A DNA stretch of 44,978 nucleotides from Candidatus Gastranaerophilales bacterium (GCA_944324375.1 CALUWB010000008.1:1-44978); one strand, 5' to 3'; positions 26,512 through 36,562 are shown, numbered from the stretch's first letter. Made by a program: numbers and translations. Notes: a model not told the origin generated them from the sequence alone.

Positions 26512-29181
26512 TTAAACAGCTGCTAATTCACGAGCTTTTTGAGCTTCAACAACTGCTTGAGCTGCTGCAAGTTTTGCTTGAGGAACTCTGAATGGAGAAC
26601 AAGATACATAGTTCAAACCAATTCTGTGACAGAATTTAACTGAATCTGGATCTCCACCGTGTTCACCACAAACACCACCAATTAATTTTGGATTTACAGC
26701 TTTACCTTTTTCCATAGCCATTTCGATTAATTGACCAACACCATCTTGATCTAATGTTTCGAATGGGTTAGCAGGTAAGATTTTTTGCTCTACATAGTTT
26801 TTCAAGAATTTACCTTCTGCATCATCTCTTGAATATCCAAATGTCATTTGAGTTAAATCATTTGTACCGAATGAGAAGAATTCTGCGTGTTCTGCAACTT
26901 TATCAGCTGTTAATGCTGCACGAGGAATTTCAATCATTGTACCGAATTTGTATTCAACTTCAATTCCTTTTTCAGCCATAACATCTTTAGCTACACGTAC
27001 CAAAATATCTTCTGCTGTTTTTAACTCATTAACATGGCCAATTAATGGAATCATTACGTAAGGATGTACTTTATATCCTTCTTTTGCTAAATCACAGCAA
27101 GCTTCAAAGATTGCTCTAACTTGCATTTCGTTGATTTCAGGATAAGTTAAACCTAAACGGCAACCTCTTAAGCCCATCATTGGGTTAGATTCTGATAAAC
27201 CTTCAACGATTTCTAACATTTTTGCATCTTCTGAACAATCTTGACCAAGAGCTTTTTTAGTAGCAACTTTTTCTATTAATTCAACCTTAGAAGGTAAGAA
27301 TTCATGTAAAGGAGGATCTAAAAGTCTTACTGTTAAAGGTAAATCACCTAATGCTTTGAACATTGCATAGAAATCAGCATATTGCATTGGTAGAAGTTTA
27401 TCTAATGCTTCTTTTCTAGCTTCTGCAGTTCCTGCAATAATCATTTTTTGTACCCAAGGTAATCTATCTGGATCCATGAACATATGTTCTGTTCTACATA
27501 AACCAACACCTTGAGCTCCAAATTTTAATGCGTTTTCAATATCTTTTGGAGTATCAGCATTTGCTTCTACTGTCATTGTTTTAATTTCATCTACCCAATT
27601 AAAGAAAGTAGTGAAGTTTTCATCAATACCAGCTTCAACAAGTTTAACAGCCCCTGCCATAACTTCACCTGTACCACCATCAAGAGAAATGATATCATCT
27701 TTCTTATAAACAGTACCGTCAGCACCTGTTAATGTTTCTGCTTCTAAGTTGATAATTAAGTCTTCACAACCAGATACACAAGGTTTACCCATACCTTTTG
27801 CAACTACTGCTGCGTGAGATGTAGCACCACCTCTTAGAGTTAAAACACCTTGAGCTACTGCCATACCATGAATGTCATCTGGACAAGTTTCTATTCTTAC
27901 TAAGATAACTTTTTCTCCATTTGCACCACGTTCTGCAGCTTCTTCTGTATCAAATACAATTTTACCAACAGCAGCTCCTGGAGATGCGTTTACACCTGTT
28001 GAAATCTTATGAGCTTCTTTTTTAGCTTGTGTATCAAAGTTTGGTAATAATATTTGATATACTGAATAAGGATCAACTAATTGAATTGCTCTTTCTTTTG
28101 TAATAATTCCTTCATTACACATATCTACTGCAATTTTTACAGCAGCTTTAGCAGTTCTTTTACCACTACGTGTTTGAAGAATCCATAATTTACCACGTTC
28201 AATAGTAAATTCCATATCTTGAACGTCTTTATAACCTAATTCTAATTTTTTAGCAATATCAACATACTGTTTGTATAATTCTGGCATTTCTGTTTCTAAT
28301 TGAGCGATTTGTTTTGGTGTTCTTATACCTGCAACAACGTCTTCACCTTGTGCATTTGTTAAGTATTCACCATAGAATTTGTTTTCGCCTGTTGCTGGGT
28401 TTCTTGTGAATGAAACACCTGTTGCACAGTCATCACCCATATTACCGAATACCATTGTTTGTACGTTTACTGCTGTACCAAAATTGTGATCAATTTTGTT
28501 CATATTTCTATATGCAACAGCACGAGGAATATTCCAAGATCTAAATACTGCTTCAATTGCTTCTTGTAATTGAACATATGGATCTTGTGGGAATTCTTTT
28601 CCTGTTACTTCTTTAATTACATTTTTATATATTGGAATTAATGATCTCCATCCATCGGCAGAAATTTCAGTATCAGACTTAACTCCTTCTCTTTCTTTAA
28701 CTTTTTCTACTTCTGATTCGAAGTATTTTTGTCTATCCATTTCCCAAGCAACTGAACCAAACATTGTTAAGAAACGGCGATATGAATCGTAGCAGAATCT
28801 AGGGTTATTTGTTAGTCTAATCATAGCTTCTACTGTATCGTCATTTAAACCTAAGTTTAAAATAGTTTCCATCATACCAGGCATTGAAACTCTTGCTCCT
28901 GAACGTACAGATACTAATAATGGATTTTCGCTATCTCCAAATTTTTTACCTGTTTGAGATTCAACATCTGCTAAAGCTTTTTTTACATCATCCATCAAAC
29001 CTTCTGGCATTTTATTACCATTGTTGATGTATTCCATACAAGTTTCTGTTGTAATTGTTAACCCTGGAGGTACTGGTAAACCTAAATTAGTCATTTCTGC
29101 TAAGTTAGCACCTTTACCGCCCAAAAGGTTACGCATATCAGCATTTCCTTCTCTGAAAAGCCATACTCTTTTTTCTGCCAT
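26512..29181 (-). CDS. ppdK: Pyruvate, phosphate dikinase
   Basis: 889 residues from the ATG at 29181, which has GGAG 6 bases upstream; an ATG 7 codons earlier lies before that site and is rejected. The nucleotide-binding domain opens with LLGGKGANLAEM. The swivelling phosphohistidine domain has GGATSHAAVVAKGMGKPCVSG. The PEP/pyruvate barrel has GVGLCRTEHMF, MGLRGCRLG, SFGTNDLTQMTFGYSRDD and GVCGEHGGDP. It interconverts pyruvate, ATP and phosphate with PEP, AMP and PPi, and in anaerobes often works in the glycolytic direction to save ATP. It sits beside pckA, the other PEP-forming enzyme, but each has its own terminator. Confidence 0.96.
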   Translation of the reverse strand: MAEKRVWLFREGNADMRNLLGGKGANLAEMTNLGLPVPPGLTITTETCMEYINNGNKMPEGLMDDVKKALADVESQTGKKFGDSENPLLVSVRSGARVSMPGMMETILNLGLNDDTVEAMIRLTNNPRFCYDSYRRFLTMFGSVAWEMDRQKYFESEVEKVKEREGVKSDTEISADGWRSLIPIYKNVIKEVTGKEFPQDPYVQLQEAIEAVFRSWNIPRAVAYRNMNKIDHNFGTAVNVQTMVFGNMGDDCATGVSFTRNPATGENKFYGEYLTNAQGEDVVAGIRTPKQIAQLETEMPELYKQYVDIAKKLELGYKDVQDMEFTIERGKLWILQTRSGKRTAKAAVKIAVDMCNEGIITKERAIQLVDPYSVYQILLPNFDTQAKKEAHKISTGVNASPGAAVGKIVFDTEEAAERGANGEKVILVRIETCPDDIHGMAVAQGVLTLRGGATSHAAVVAKGMGKPCVSGCEDLIINLEAETLTGADGTVYKKDDIISLDGGTGEVMAGAVKLVEAGIDENFTTFFNWVDEIKTMTVEANADTPKDIENALKFGAQGVGLCRTEHMFMDPDRLPWVQKMIIAGTAEARKEALDKLLPMQYADFYAMFKALGDLPLTVRLLDPPLHEFLPSKVELIEKVATKKALGQDCSEDAKMLEIVEGLSESNPMMGLRGCRLGLTYPEINEMQVRAIFEACCDLAKEGYKVHPYVMIPLIGHVNELKTAEDILVRVAKDVMAEKGIEVEYKFGTMIEIPRAALTADKVAEHAEFFSFGTNDLTQMTFGYSRDDAEGKFLKNYVEQKILPANPFETLDQDGVGQLIEMAMEKGKAVNPKLIGGVCGEHGGDPDSVKFCHRIGLNYVSCSPFRVPQAKLAAAQAVVEAQKARELAAV

Positions 29182-29289
29182 TGTTTTCTCCTTTTTGAAC
29201 ATTTAAAAACTACCGTCATTATTGTATCACAAAAACATTTATTTATTACAAATATAGAACATTTTAGCAAAAAAAATTTAAAATATTAA

Positions 29290-29322
29290 AAAGAGGATAT
29301 TCAATAAATGAATACCCTCTTT
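29290..29322 (-). terminator. Terminator after pckA
   Basis: 14-bp stem with one mismatch (AAAGAGG-A-TATTCA / TGAATA-C-CCTCTTT), 5-base loop, AT-rich flanks, 27 bases past the pckA stop. Confidence 0.7.
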
Positions 29323-29348
29323 AAATTTTAATTAAATCAGAGATTTAA

Positions 29349-31010
29349 TTAAACAGAAGCTAAAGAAGAAGCTTCTCTAACAACTGATTGTAATGCTTCT
29401 AAAGCATCAGCTGGAAGAGCATCTTTTCCTGCTTTTTCTGTTTCTCTTGATTTAACAAATTCAATTCTATCGTTCATACGAGCAACGAATTGAGATGCAT
29501 ATTCTTTATTAGAGAATGAAGCATCAAATCCTTCAATATCCATAATTTCGATATCTGAGAAGTTTTCCCATTTATGGAATTTAGCTGAACCTTCAACGAT
29601 AGCTTCGATAATTCCTAAAGTATGCTTAGGTTGAACTTTTGTACCCATAAATTCACCTGTATTTAAGATGTAGCAATCTACGCCATCTTCGATTAATTTT
29701 TTGAATCTAGTGTAGTCTACTTCTAATGGGTAAACTCTGAATGGGTTAGCGTATGGTTCAACAACTAATGCGTTAGGATCAACACCTTTAGCTAATCTTT
29801 CTGCTGATGAACGTTTTGTTGCTAATGTAGCACCCATAGCTGAACCTAATGCTGCTCCTGATAATTTTAATACAGGAGGAATTGTAGGGTCTTTCATTAA
29901 CCAGAAGATAGCATCGATTGGTTGATCAATTCTATCAACTCTGTTTGGAGACCATAGTTTAGATTTAACAGCACGACCGTTACCATTTCTTACGTCTTCT
30001 GTGATTGAAACAACTTTACCGTCTGCTAATTGTATAGCACCAGCATTTTGTTGAGTTAAGATATATTTGTTATCTTCACATCCGATTGGATAATCAGCTG
30101 TTTTATCGAAATATGCAGGTTCTAATGCGATTGTGTATTTGTCGTGAACATTGATAACAAATGCGTCATCGTGAAGAACTGTAATATCATATTTGTTATT
30201 GTGTTTTGCGTGAGTAATTGTTGATTTACCTGAACCAGATAGACCGAATACTGCAACTTGGAATGATTTTCCACCATCTAAGTTGTAACGTTTCATACCA
30301 CCGTGGCAAGAAGCGTATCCGTTTCTAGCTGCACAACCCCAAGCTAGAGTTAATGTTCCTTTTTTATGTTCACCAAAGTATCTCATACCTAAGATTGCTG
30401 CACAGTTGTGTTCTGGATCAAAGAATGTTAATCCGTATGGGAAGTCAGGGTGTGACCAATCTGGATCTGAATATACATAGATGTCGCCTTCTGGGATTGG
30501 TTTTGAAGAATCATACATTTTTGAATATTCTTCATTAATGTATTGGAAGTTTAACATCCAAGAATACATAATATTTTCAAATCCTTCTGGGATTAATAAA
30601 TGAGCTTTTACCATAAAGTCATTTTCTAAACCAACAACAACTTCAGTTTTATACATTAATCTATCACGAGAAGAATAAATTGCTTCACGGATGATTGGTA
30701 ATAATTCTTTTAAATCGCAGTTTGGTTCACCAACGATTTTTCTTGCAGCTGCACAACGGCCAACTACTGTTCCATCGTTGAATAATAATTGGTTAGCACC
30801 TTTTGGTAAACCAATTTTTTCTGGCTCATATACAGGCATGCCTGTTAATTCAATTGTTCCAGGGCTGCTTTTTGCTAATTTGTAAGCTTCTGAAACTGAT
30901 TTTACTTCTTCTACATTGTTTCCGAAGAATGGAGCAGTAATAGTTGCTCTTGCAGCTGAAATGATAGATTTCAAGCTCTCTGCACTTTCGTAAAATTCGA
31001 TTGTACTCAT
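29349..31010 (-). CDS. pckA: Phosphoenolpyruvate carboxykinase (ATP type)
   Basis: 553 residues. GLSGSGKSTITHAKHN is the kinase-1a loop of ATP-type PEPCK, preceded by LAWGCAARNGYASCHGGMKRYN. LHDDAFVIN supplies the metal-binding Asp pair, and the C-terminal half has the adenine-site region (NGRAVKSKLWSPNR). It converts oxaloacetate and ATP to PEP, CO2 and ADP, or the reverse to make ATP in CO2-fixing fermentations to succinate. AAAGGAG lies before the ATG. Two hairpins upstream separate it from hydA, so it probably has its own promoter. Confidence 0.9.
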   Translation of the reverse strand: MSTIEFYESAESLKSIISAARATITAPFFGNNVEEVKSVSEAYKLAKSSPGTIELTGMPVYEPEKIGLPKGANQLLFNDGTVVGRCAAARKIVGEPNCDLKELLPIIREAIYSSRDRLMYKTEVVVGLENDFMVKAHLLIPEGFENIMYSWMLNFQYINEEYSKMYDSSKPIPEGDIYVYSDPDWSHPDFPYGLTFFDPEHNCAAILGMRYFGEHKKGTLTLAWGCAARNGYASCHGGMKRYNLDGGKSFQVAVFGLSGSGKSTITHAKHNNKYDITVLHDDAFVINVHDKYTIALEPAYFDKTADYPIGCEDNKYILTQQNAGAIQLADGKVVSITEDVRNGNGRAVKSKLWSPNRVDRIDQPIDAIFWLMKDPTIPPVLKLSGAALGSAMGATLATKRSSAERLAKGVDPNALVVEPYANPFRVYPLEVDYTRFKKLIEDGVDCYILNTGEFMGTKVQPKHTLGIIEAIVEGSAKFHKWENFSDIEIMDIEGFDASFSNKEYASQFVARMNDRIEFVKSRETEKAGKDALPADALEALQSVVREASSLASV

Positions 31011-31096
31011 AAAATTTTTCTCCTTTATTTTTACATCTATATGATGCTACCCTATAATATCTCTCAAAGATAGATTTATTTCAATAGATTATAACA

Positions 31097-31124
31097 AAAA
31101 AATACCAGATAATCTGGTATTTTT
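31097..31124 (-). terminator. Second hairpin downstream of hydA
   Basis: Stem AAAAATACCAGA / TCTGGTATTTTT with a very short loop and a T-run on the minus strand. It follows another terminator at 31145-31173. Confidence 0.6.
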
Positions 31125-31144
31125 ATAATATTTTTATAATTTAT

Positions 31145-31173
31145 AAAAAGGTGGAGATTATCTCCACCTTTTC
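31145..31173 (-). terminator. Terminator of the hydCBA operon
   Basis: Perfect 12-bp stem built on AAAAGGTGGAGA / TCTCCACCTTTT with a 3-base loop, followed on the minus strand by a U-rich tail; 11 bases past the hydA stop. Confidence 0.8.
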
Positions 31174-31183
31174 TGTTTACACA

Positions 31184-32938
31184 TTAGTCGTTTCCGACAT
31201 TTTTATAGAGTTTTTTCCATTTATCTGAATAAGTTGTATGTAACAATTCATGAGATAAGTGAGATCCTGGTTTTTCAAGATGTTTTTCATAAAGTTCCTT
31301 GATTTCAGGGTTTTCATGAGATTTACGCCATTCATCTGTTGCGTCATCTTCATATAAACCTTCTGCTCTTTTTTCTCGAATTGATAAGTCATCACAACTT
31401 TGAGGTTGACCTCCACCATTGATACAACCTCCAGGACAAGCCATTACTTCTAATAATTGATAATCTGCTTTTCCTGCTTTAATTTCTTCCATACATTTTT
31501 CTGCTTCTTTCAATGTATTAACAATTTTTACCTTGATTTTTGTTCCTTTTAAATCAAGTTCAACTATTTTTACCAAATTAGTTCCACGCATTGGAGTTAT
31601 TACAAAATCTTTTAACTCTTCGCCTGTTACCATTTGATAAGCAGTTCTTGCAGCTGCTTCTGCAACACCACCTGATACACCAAATATTGTTGCAGCTCCT
31701 GAATATTTTCCAAATGGAGAATCTGCATTTGTTGGCTCTAATGCATTGAAATCAACACCTGCAGATTTAATCAATCGACCAAGTTCTTGAGTTGTTAATA
31801 CATAATCAATTTCGTATGTTCCATCTTCTCTTCTAAATTCTTTTCTAATTGCTTCAGCTTTTTTAGCTGTACAAGGCATTATAGAAACACTTACAATATT
31901 TTCATTTGTTATCTCTGAATAATATTCAGGAACAAATTTCTTTATAATTGCACCCATCATACCTTGTGGAGATTTACAACTTGATAAATGATCTAACATT
32001 TCAGGATATTCTGTTTCTAAATATCTTACCCAACCCGGACAACAAGATGTAAATAATGGTAATTTACCACCATTTTTCACTCTATCAACAAACTCTGTTG
32101 CTTCTTCCATTATTGTTAAATCTGCAGAGAAGTTTGTATCAAATACTAAATCAAAACCAATTGCTTTTAATGCAGCATTTATTTTCTTTGTAGAATTAAC
32201 ACCAGGTTCTAGTCCAAACATTTCACCAATTGCAACTCTTACTGATGGAGCAAATTGTACTACTACCTTTTTATCAGGATTATTCAATTCTTTCCATACA
32301 TCATCTACTTGTGATTTTATAGTTAAAGCACCTGTTGGACAAACTGCAACGCATTGGCCACAATATACACATTCACTTGTTGCTAATGCTCGACCTGCCA
32401 TTGGTTGAACAACAGTATTAGCACCTCGATTTGCGAAACCTAATACTTGTAATCCATGATATTGATTACAAGCTCTTACACAAGCTCCACATAAGATACA
32501 TTTATTTACATCCCTTACAATTGATGGAGAAGAATCATCTATTGGACGCATTTCCTTTCTTTGAACATATTTTGATACATCCTTAATACCATATTCTTCT
32601 GCATATTTTTGTAATTCACAACTACCTGATTTATCGCAAGTTGTACATTCTCTATCATGGTTTGCAAGTAATAATTCTAATACTGTCTTTCTTATTCTTC
32701 TTACTTTTGCAGAGTTTGTATGAATTACCAAACCATCTTGAGGTGGCATTGTACAAGAAGATTGAATTCCTCTTCCTTCAATTTCTACAACACACATTCT
32801 ACAAGCGCCAAATGCATCTTTTAAATCAGGTCTATAACAGAAAGTTGGCACATTAAACCCATTCTTTCTTATTACTTCTAATATATTTGCCTCATTGGTA
32901 AATTCACACTCTTTACCATTTATTATCATTTTACCCAT
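31184..32938 (-). CDS. hydA: [FeFe] hydrogenase catalytic subunit HydA, bifurcating type
   Basis: 584 residues. Modules in order: 2Fe-2S domain (C34, C46, C49, C62), His-ligated cluster (H94, C98, C101, C107), two 4Fe-4S clusters (C147/150/153/157 and C190/193/196/200), then the H-cluster domain. The latter has TSCCPGW at 298-304, MPCTAKKAE from 354 and EVMACPGGCINGGGQP from 497. All three H-cluster signatures are intact, including the proton-relay Cys 299. With HydB and HydC it is expected to make H2 from NADH and reduced ferredoxin together. The gene starts 19 bases after hydB. The maturases HydE, HydF and HydG are not in the window. Confidence 0.95.
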   Translation of the reverse strand: MGKMIINGKECEFTNEANILEVIRKNGFNVPTFCYRPDLKDAFGACRMCVVEIEGRGIQSSCTMPPQDGLVIHTNSAKVRRIRKTVLELLLANHDRECTTCDKSGSCELQKYAEEYGIKDVSKYVQRKEMRPIDDSSPSIVRDVNKCILCGACVRACNQYHGLQVLGFANRGANTVVQPMAGRALATSECVYCGQCVAVCPTGALTIKSQVDDVWKELNNPDKKVVVQFAPSVRVAIGEMFGLEPGVNSTKKINAALKAIGFDLVFDTNFSADLTIMEEATEFVDRVKNGGKLPLFTSCCPGWVRYLETEYPEMLDHLSSCKSPQGMMGAIIKKFVPEYYSEITNENIVSVSIMPCTAKKAEAIRKEFRREDGTYEIDYVLTTQELGRLIKSAGVDFNALEPTNADSPFGKYSGAATIFGVSGGVAEAAARTAYQMVTGEELKDFVITPMRGTNLVKIVELDLKGTKIKVKIVNTLKEAEKCMEEIKAGKADYQLLEVMACPGGCINGGGQPQSCDDLSIREKRAEGLYEDDATDEWRKSHENPEIKELYEKHLEKPGSHLSHELLHTTYSDKWKKLYKNVGND

Positions 32939-32957
32939 TATTTTTATTCCTCATATC

Positions 32958-34814
32958 TTAAAACTGTTTTATTGCCTTGAATGGACACGCTGATATACAA
33001 GCGCCACATTTTATACATTTTTCCTGATCGATTACAAATGGTGATTTCAATTCACCTGATATTGCATGTGCTGGACAATTTCTTGCACATTTTGAACAAC
33101 CTTTACACAAATCAGGATCGATAGAATATGTCTTTAATGCTGTACATACTCCAGCAGGACATTTTTTATCACGAATATGAGCAATATATTCATCTCTAAA
33201 ATATTTTAATGTTGATAAAACTGGATTTGGAGCAGTTTTACCTAAGCCACATAATGAACCGTCATTTACTGCATGTGCCAATTCTTCTAATGTATCTAAA
33301 TCCTCCATTGTGCCATTTCCTTTTACAATTCTTTCAAGGATTTTCAACATATTTTTTGTACCTTCTCGACAAGGAACACATTTTCCACAACTTTCGTGTT
33401 GAGTAAAATTCATAAAGAACCTTGCAACTTCTACAATACAAGTATCTTCTGCCATAACAACAAGTCCACCGGATCCTACCATTGCTCCAACACTTCTTAA
33501 AGTGTCGTAATCCATTGGTAAATCTAAGTGTTCTTCTGTTAAACACCCACCTGAAGGACCACCAATTTGAGCAGCTTTGAACTTTTTACCATCTCTAATA
33601 CCACCACCGATATCAAAAATGATTTCTCTTAATGTTGTTCCCATTGGAACCTCAATTAAGCCTGTATTGTTAACTTCACCTGTTAAAGCGAAAGTCTTAG
33701 TACCTTTTGATTTTTCTGTACCCATTTGAGCAAACCAATCAGCACCTTTTCTCATAATTACAGGAATATTTGCTAATGTTTCAACGTTATTAATTAATGT
33801 TGGTCTACCAAATAAACCTTTATTTGCTGGGAATGGTGGTTTTGGTCTTGGCATACCACGTTCACCCTCTATTGATGCAATCAATGCTGTTTCTTCACCA
33901 CAAACAAATGCTCCAGCACCTTCTTTAATATGGATTGTAAAACTAAAATCAGAACCCATTATATTTTGACCTAAATAACCAGCTTTTTCTGCTTGTTCAA
34001 TTGCAATTTTTAATCGTTTAATAGCCAATGGATATTCTGCTCTTACATAAATATATGCTTCATCAGCGCCAACGGCAAATCCTGCTATTGCCATACCTTC
34101 TAATAGTTTATGAGGATCTCCTTCCATAACACTTCTATCCATAAATGCACCTGGATCACCTTCATCACCATTACATACTACATAAGACTTTCCACCTTTA
34201 TTCGCAGCAGTAAATCTCCATTTTGTACCTGTTGGGAAGCCTCCACCTCCTCGACCTCTTAATCCGGATCTTTCTATTTCATCTATTACTTTATCTGGAT
34301 TATTTTCTTTTAAAACATTTGATAAAGCTTCATATGCATGAACTGATATTGCTTCATCTAAACATTCTGCATTTATATGACCACAATTTTCTAATGCTGT
34401 TCTTACCTGTTTTGCATAGAAATTAATTTCTTCACTCTTATAAATATGTTCACCAGAATTCGGATCAACATATAATAACCTTTCAACAGGAACTCCTTTT
34501 ACAATATGGCTATCATAAATTTCTTGAACATCAGCTTCTTTTACTTTTACATAAGCTGTATGTAATGCCGGAATAATAACTAATACACCTTGTTCACAAA
34601 AACCATGACAACCTGTTGGAACTATTGTCATTTTATCGTAATCTGTTAACGCAGAAACATTTACACCCAACTCTTTAAATTTTTCAATTACTTTTAATGA
34701 ACCATTTGCAATACATCCTGTTCCTGTACAGACTAAAACTCTCAATCCTTGGTTGGACATCTCTTGTTTAACACGTTCTTGTTCTTTTTGTATATCAATA
34801 TTTAATTCTGTCAT
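32958..34814 (-). CDS. hydB: NADH-binding hydrogenase subunit HydB (NuoF-like)
   Basis: 618 residues. A thioredoxin-like 2Fe-2S domain at the start (CTGTGCIANGS; TGCHGFCEQG) is followed by the NuoF core with GRGGGGFPTGTKWRF and NGDEGDPGAFMDRS for FMN and NADH. ESCGKCVPCREGTKNM carries a 4Fe-4S site. The C-terminal ferredoxin domain has CKGCSKCARNCP and CIKCGACISACP. This architecture, longer than plain NuoF, is that of HydB in trimeric hydrogenases. It overlaps the hydC stop by one base (TAATG) behind AAGGAGG, so the two are translationally coupled. Confidence 0.94.
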   Translation of the reverse strand: MTELNIDIQKEQERVKQEMSNQGLRVLVCTGTGCIANGSLKVIEKFKELGVNVSALTDYDKMTIVPTGCHGFCEQGVLVIIPALHTAYVKVKEADVQEIYDSHIVKGVPVERLLYVDPNSGEHIYKSEEINFYAKQVRTALENCGHINAECLDEAISVHAYEALSNVLKENNPDKVIDEIERSGLRGRGGGGFPTGTKWRFTAANKGGKSYVVCNGDEGDPGAFMDRSVMEGDPHKLLEGMAIAGFAVGADEAYIYVRAEYPLAIKRLKIAIEQAEKAGYLGQNIMGSDFSFTIHIKEGAGAFVCGEETALIASIEGERGMPRPKPPFPANKGLFGRPTLINNVETLANIPVIMRKGADWFAQMGTEKSKGTKTFALTGEVNNTGLIEVPMGTTLREIIFDIGGGIRDGKKFKAAQIGGPSGGCLTEEHLDLPMDYDTLRSVGAMVGSGGLVVMAEDTCIVEVARFFMNFTQHESCGKCVPCREGTKNMLKILERIVKGNGTMEDLDTLEELAHAVNDGSLCGLGKTAPNPVLSTLKYFRDEYIAHIRDKKCPAGVCTALKTYSIDPDLCKGCSKCARNCPAHAISGELKSPFVIDQEKCIKCGACISACPFKAIKQF

Positions 34815-35311
34815 TAGTTTGATTCCTCCTTAATGATTGTATCAATAATAATGCCTATTGCATCTGATGTCATTTGAGGATAAACCTTGTCATTGATTAC
34901 AACTACAGGAGCTAATCCACAAGCACCCAAACAACTTACTATTTCTAATGAGAACATTCCGTCCTCTGTTGTCATTCTTTTTTCGCCAACCCCTAATTTT
35001 GTTTTTACAGCATTCAATACACTCATTGAACCTCTTACGTGACAAGCTGTTCCATCACATACTTTTATTTTATATTTTCCTTTTGGTTCTAATGAGAACT
35101 GAGCATAAAAAGTTGCTACACCATATACTGTTGCAGGTGATAAACCTTCTATTTTTGTTCCTATAAAAGTCATTGCATCTTCAGGTAAGTATGTATACAA
35201 TTCCTGAACTTGTTGTAAGATTGCGATTAAATTAGACTTCTTATATTCATAAGATGCCATAATTTCATCAATCTTTTTAAAATTAATCTGAGATTGACGT
35301 TCTGTAGTCAT
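34814..35311 (-). CDS. hydC: Hydrogenase subunit HydC (NuoE-like)
   Basis: 165 residues, the length of NuoE-like proteins. The four ligands of a thioredoxin-fold 2Fe-2S cluster are in CDGTACHVRG and CLGACGLAP. The helical N-terminus (LIAILQQVQELYTYLP) and GVATFYAQF are typical. It passes electrons within the HydABC complex. It is the first gene of the operon and follows a strong predicted promoter with a leader of about 70 bases. Confidence 0.94.
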   Translation of the reverse strand: MTTERQSQINFKKIDEIMASYEYKKSNLIAILQQVQELYTYLPEDAMTFIGTKIEGLSPATVYGVATFYAQFSLEPKGKYKIKVCDGTACHVRGSMSVLNAVKTKLGVGEKRMTTEDGMFSLEIVSCLGACGLAPVVVINDKVYPQMTSDAIGIIIDTIIKEESN

Positions 35312-35345
35312 ACTGGCTCCTTTATTCCTTTAATCGTTCTGTAAT

Positions 35346-35372
35346 TCACAATATAACACCATTTTATTGTGA
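35346..35372. promoter_or_regulatory. Inverted repeat in the hydCBA leader
   Basis: Perfect 8-bp arms TCACAATA and TATTGTGA spaced by 11 bases, about 14 bases downstream of the -10 box. It could be an operator for a redox repressor (half-sites resemble the TTGTGA of Rex sites) or a leader hairpin. The assignment is tentative. Confidence 0.35.
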
Positions 35373-35385
35373 TAAACTCCCCTAC

Positions 35386-35414
35386 ATTATACGATTGAAA
35401 ATAAAAATTGACAA
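35386..35414 (-). promoter_or_regulatory. Sigma-70-type promoter of hydCBA
   Basis: On the minus strand TTGTCA, exactly 17 bases, TATAAT. Transcription should start near 35379, about 70 bases before the hydC ATG. Confidence 0.7.
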
Positions 35415-35469
35415 GGACTTTTAATTATTTATATTAGCAAATTTTATTTTTAGAAGAATTATATATAAT

Positions 35470-36555
35470 ATGAGTATTAATCCAATATACCCAAGATTAC
35501 TAATACCAAAACACAATATCAGAGGAATTAATCCTAAATTAATTTACCCTAAAACCGGTAAATCATTTGATTTACCAAGATTTATATCTCCAGAAATGAA
35601 AGAAGCAAGAGCGATGAATAAAATTGCAAAACACAATGATTATATTTTTTATTCAAATAGAATTCCTCCTAAAGCAACACCTGAAGATATTATAAAATTA
35701 ACTGACGATAATTATACCTACAAAAGAGCTGTTTGGATAAATCCAAAGGATTCAAAACCTTATTATTTATTAGAAAATGGTGAAGAACCTAATGGTAATA
35801 TTAATCTTAAAATTCTTAATAAAGATGGAGAATTTGTTAAAAATACTCAAGTTAAACCTAGAGAAATTATATTAACAGACTTAGACAAAGGGTTAAAAAT
35901 AAACACAGAAATATTAGGCTACAATTTTAATCATACAGATTTTATTACAATATTAGCAACTAGATTCAATCCTTTTGCTAACTATCAAATTTTTCATATT
36001 AATAATGATTCAGATATATCAAAACTAAAAAAATATATTAAACCTGAAACAAGTTGCATATCTTGCTCTTATGGAGTATATCATTATAAATCAGATATTG
36101 CTAAAACAGGGAAAGAAATACAAAACAAATTACTTTCTGAATTAAAAAAACATGAACCAAACGAAATTAGCTTACTTGAAAACCTAAAAGAATTATCAAA
36201 AAAAACAAGAATTCTTACTAGTAGTGGTAATGATGGAAAAGATAAAGTAGCTGGATTAGTTCTTAAAACAGGATTTGAAGGAGTTGGAGGATTAAACAAC
36301 AAAGGATTAGTTGATTCTAATTCATCATCAAGAAATAGTTTATTTACACAACATTATGAACCATATAATTTTAATATTATAAAAACAGAAAATGGAATTA
36401 ATATTTCTGGGCTCAAAGGTTCTGATATTATTCTCGATTGCGAACAAAATATACCTTTAGGAAAATACCTCGGATCTATAAGAGGCACATCTTATTCTAC
36501 CCCTATTAGAGCTGCAAAAATTGCTCTTAACGAAATGATGAATGGTATTTTATAA
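35470..36555 (+). CDS. Subtilisin-like (S8) serine protease without signal peptide
   Basis: 361 residues. RGTSYSTPIRAAKIALN carries S341 in the S8 motif GTSxxTP. TSSGNDG gives the oxyanion Asn at 254. H155 in NFNHTDF fits the catalytic His and D137 in IILTDLD the catalytic Asp, in the right order for subtilases. The spacing from Asp to His is shorter than in subtilisin, so the triad is a proposal. There is no signal peptide, no propeptide that I can see, and no membrane segment, so the protein is intracellular or leaves the cell by a non-Sec route. The start is uncertain: a TATAAT lies directly before the ATG and only a distant AGAAGA could serve as ribosome site. Confidence 0.6.
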   Translation: MSINPIYPRLLIPKHNIRGINPKLIYPKTGKSFDLPRFISPEMKEARAMNKIAKHNDYIFYSNRIPPKATPEDIIKLTDDNYTYKRAVWINPKDSKPYYLLENGEEPNGNINLKILNKDGEFVKNTQVKPREIILTDLDKGLKINTEILGYNFNHTDFITILATRFNPFANYQIFHINNDSDISKLKKYIKPETSCISCSYGVYHYKSDIAKTGKEIQNKLLSELKKHEPNEISLLENLKELSKKTRILTSSGNDGKDKVAGLVLKTGFEGVGGLNNKGLVDSNSSSRNSLFTQHYEPYNFNIIKTENGINISGLKGSDIILDCEQNIPLGKYLGSIRGTSYSTPIRAAKIALNEMMNGIL

Positions 36556-36562
36556 TTAAATT

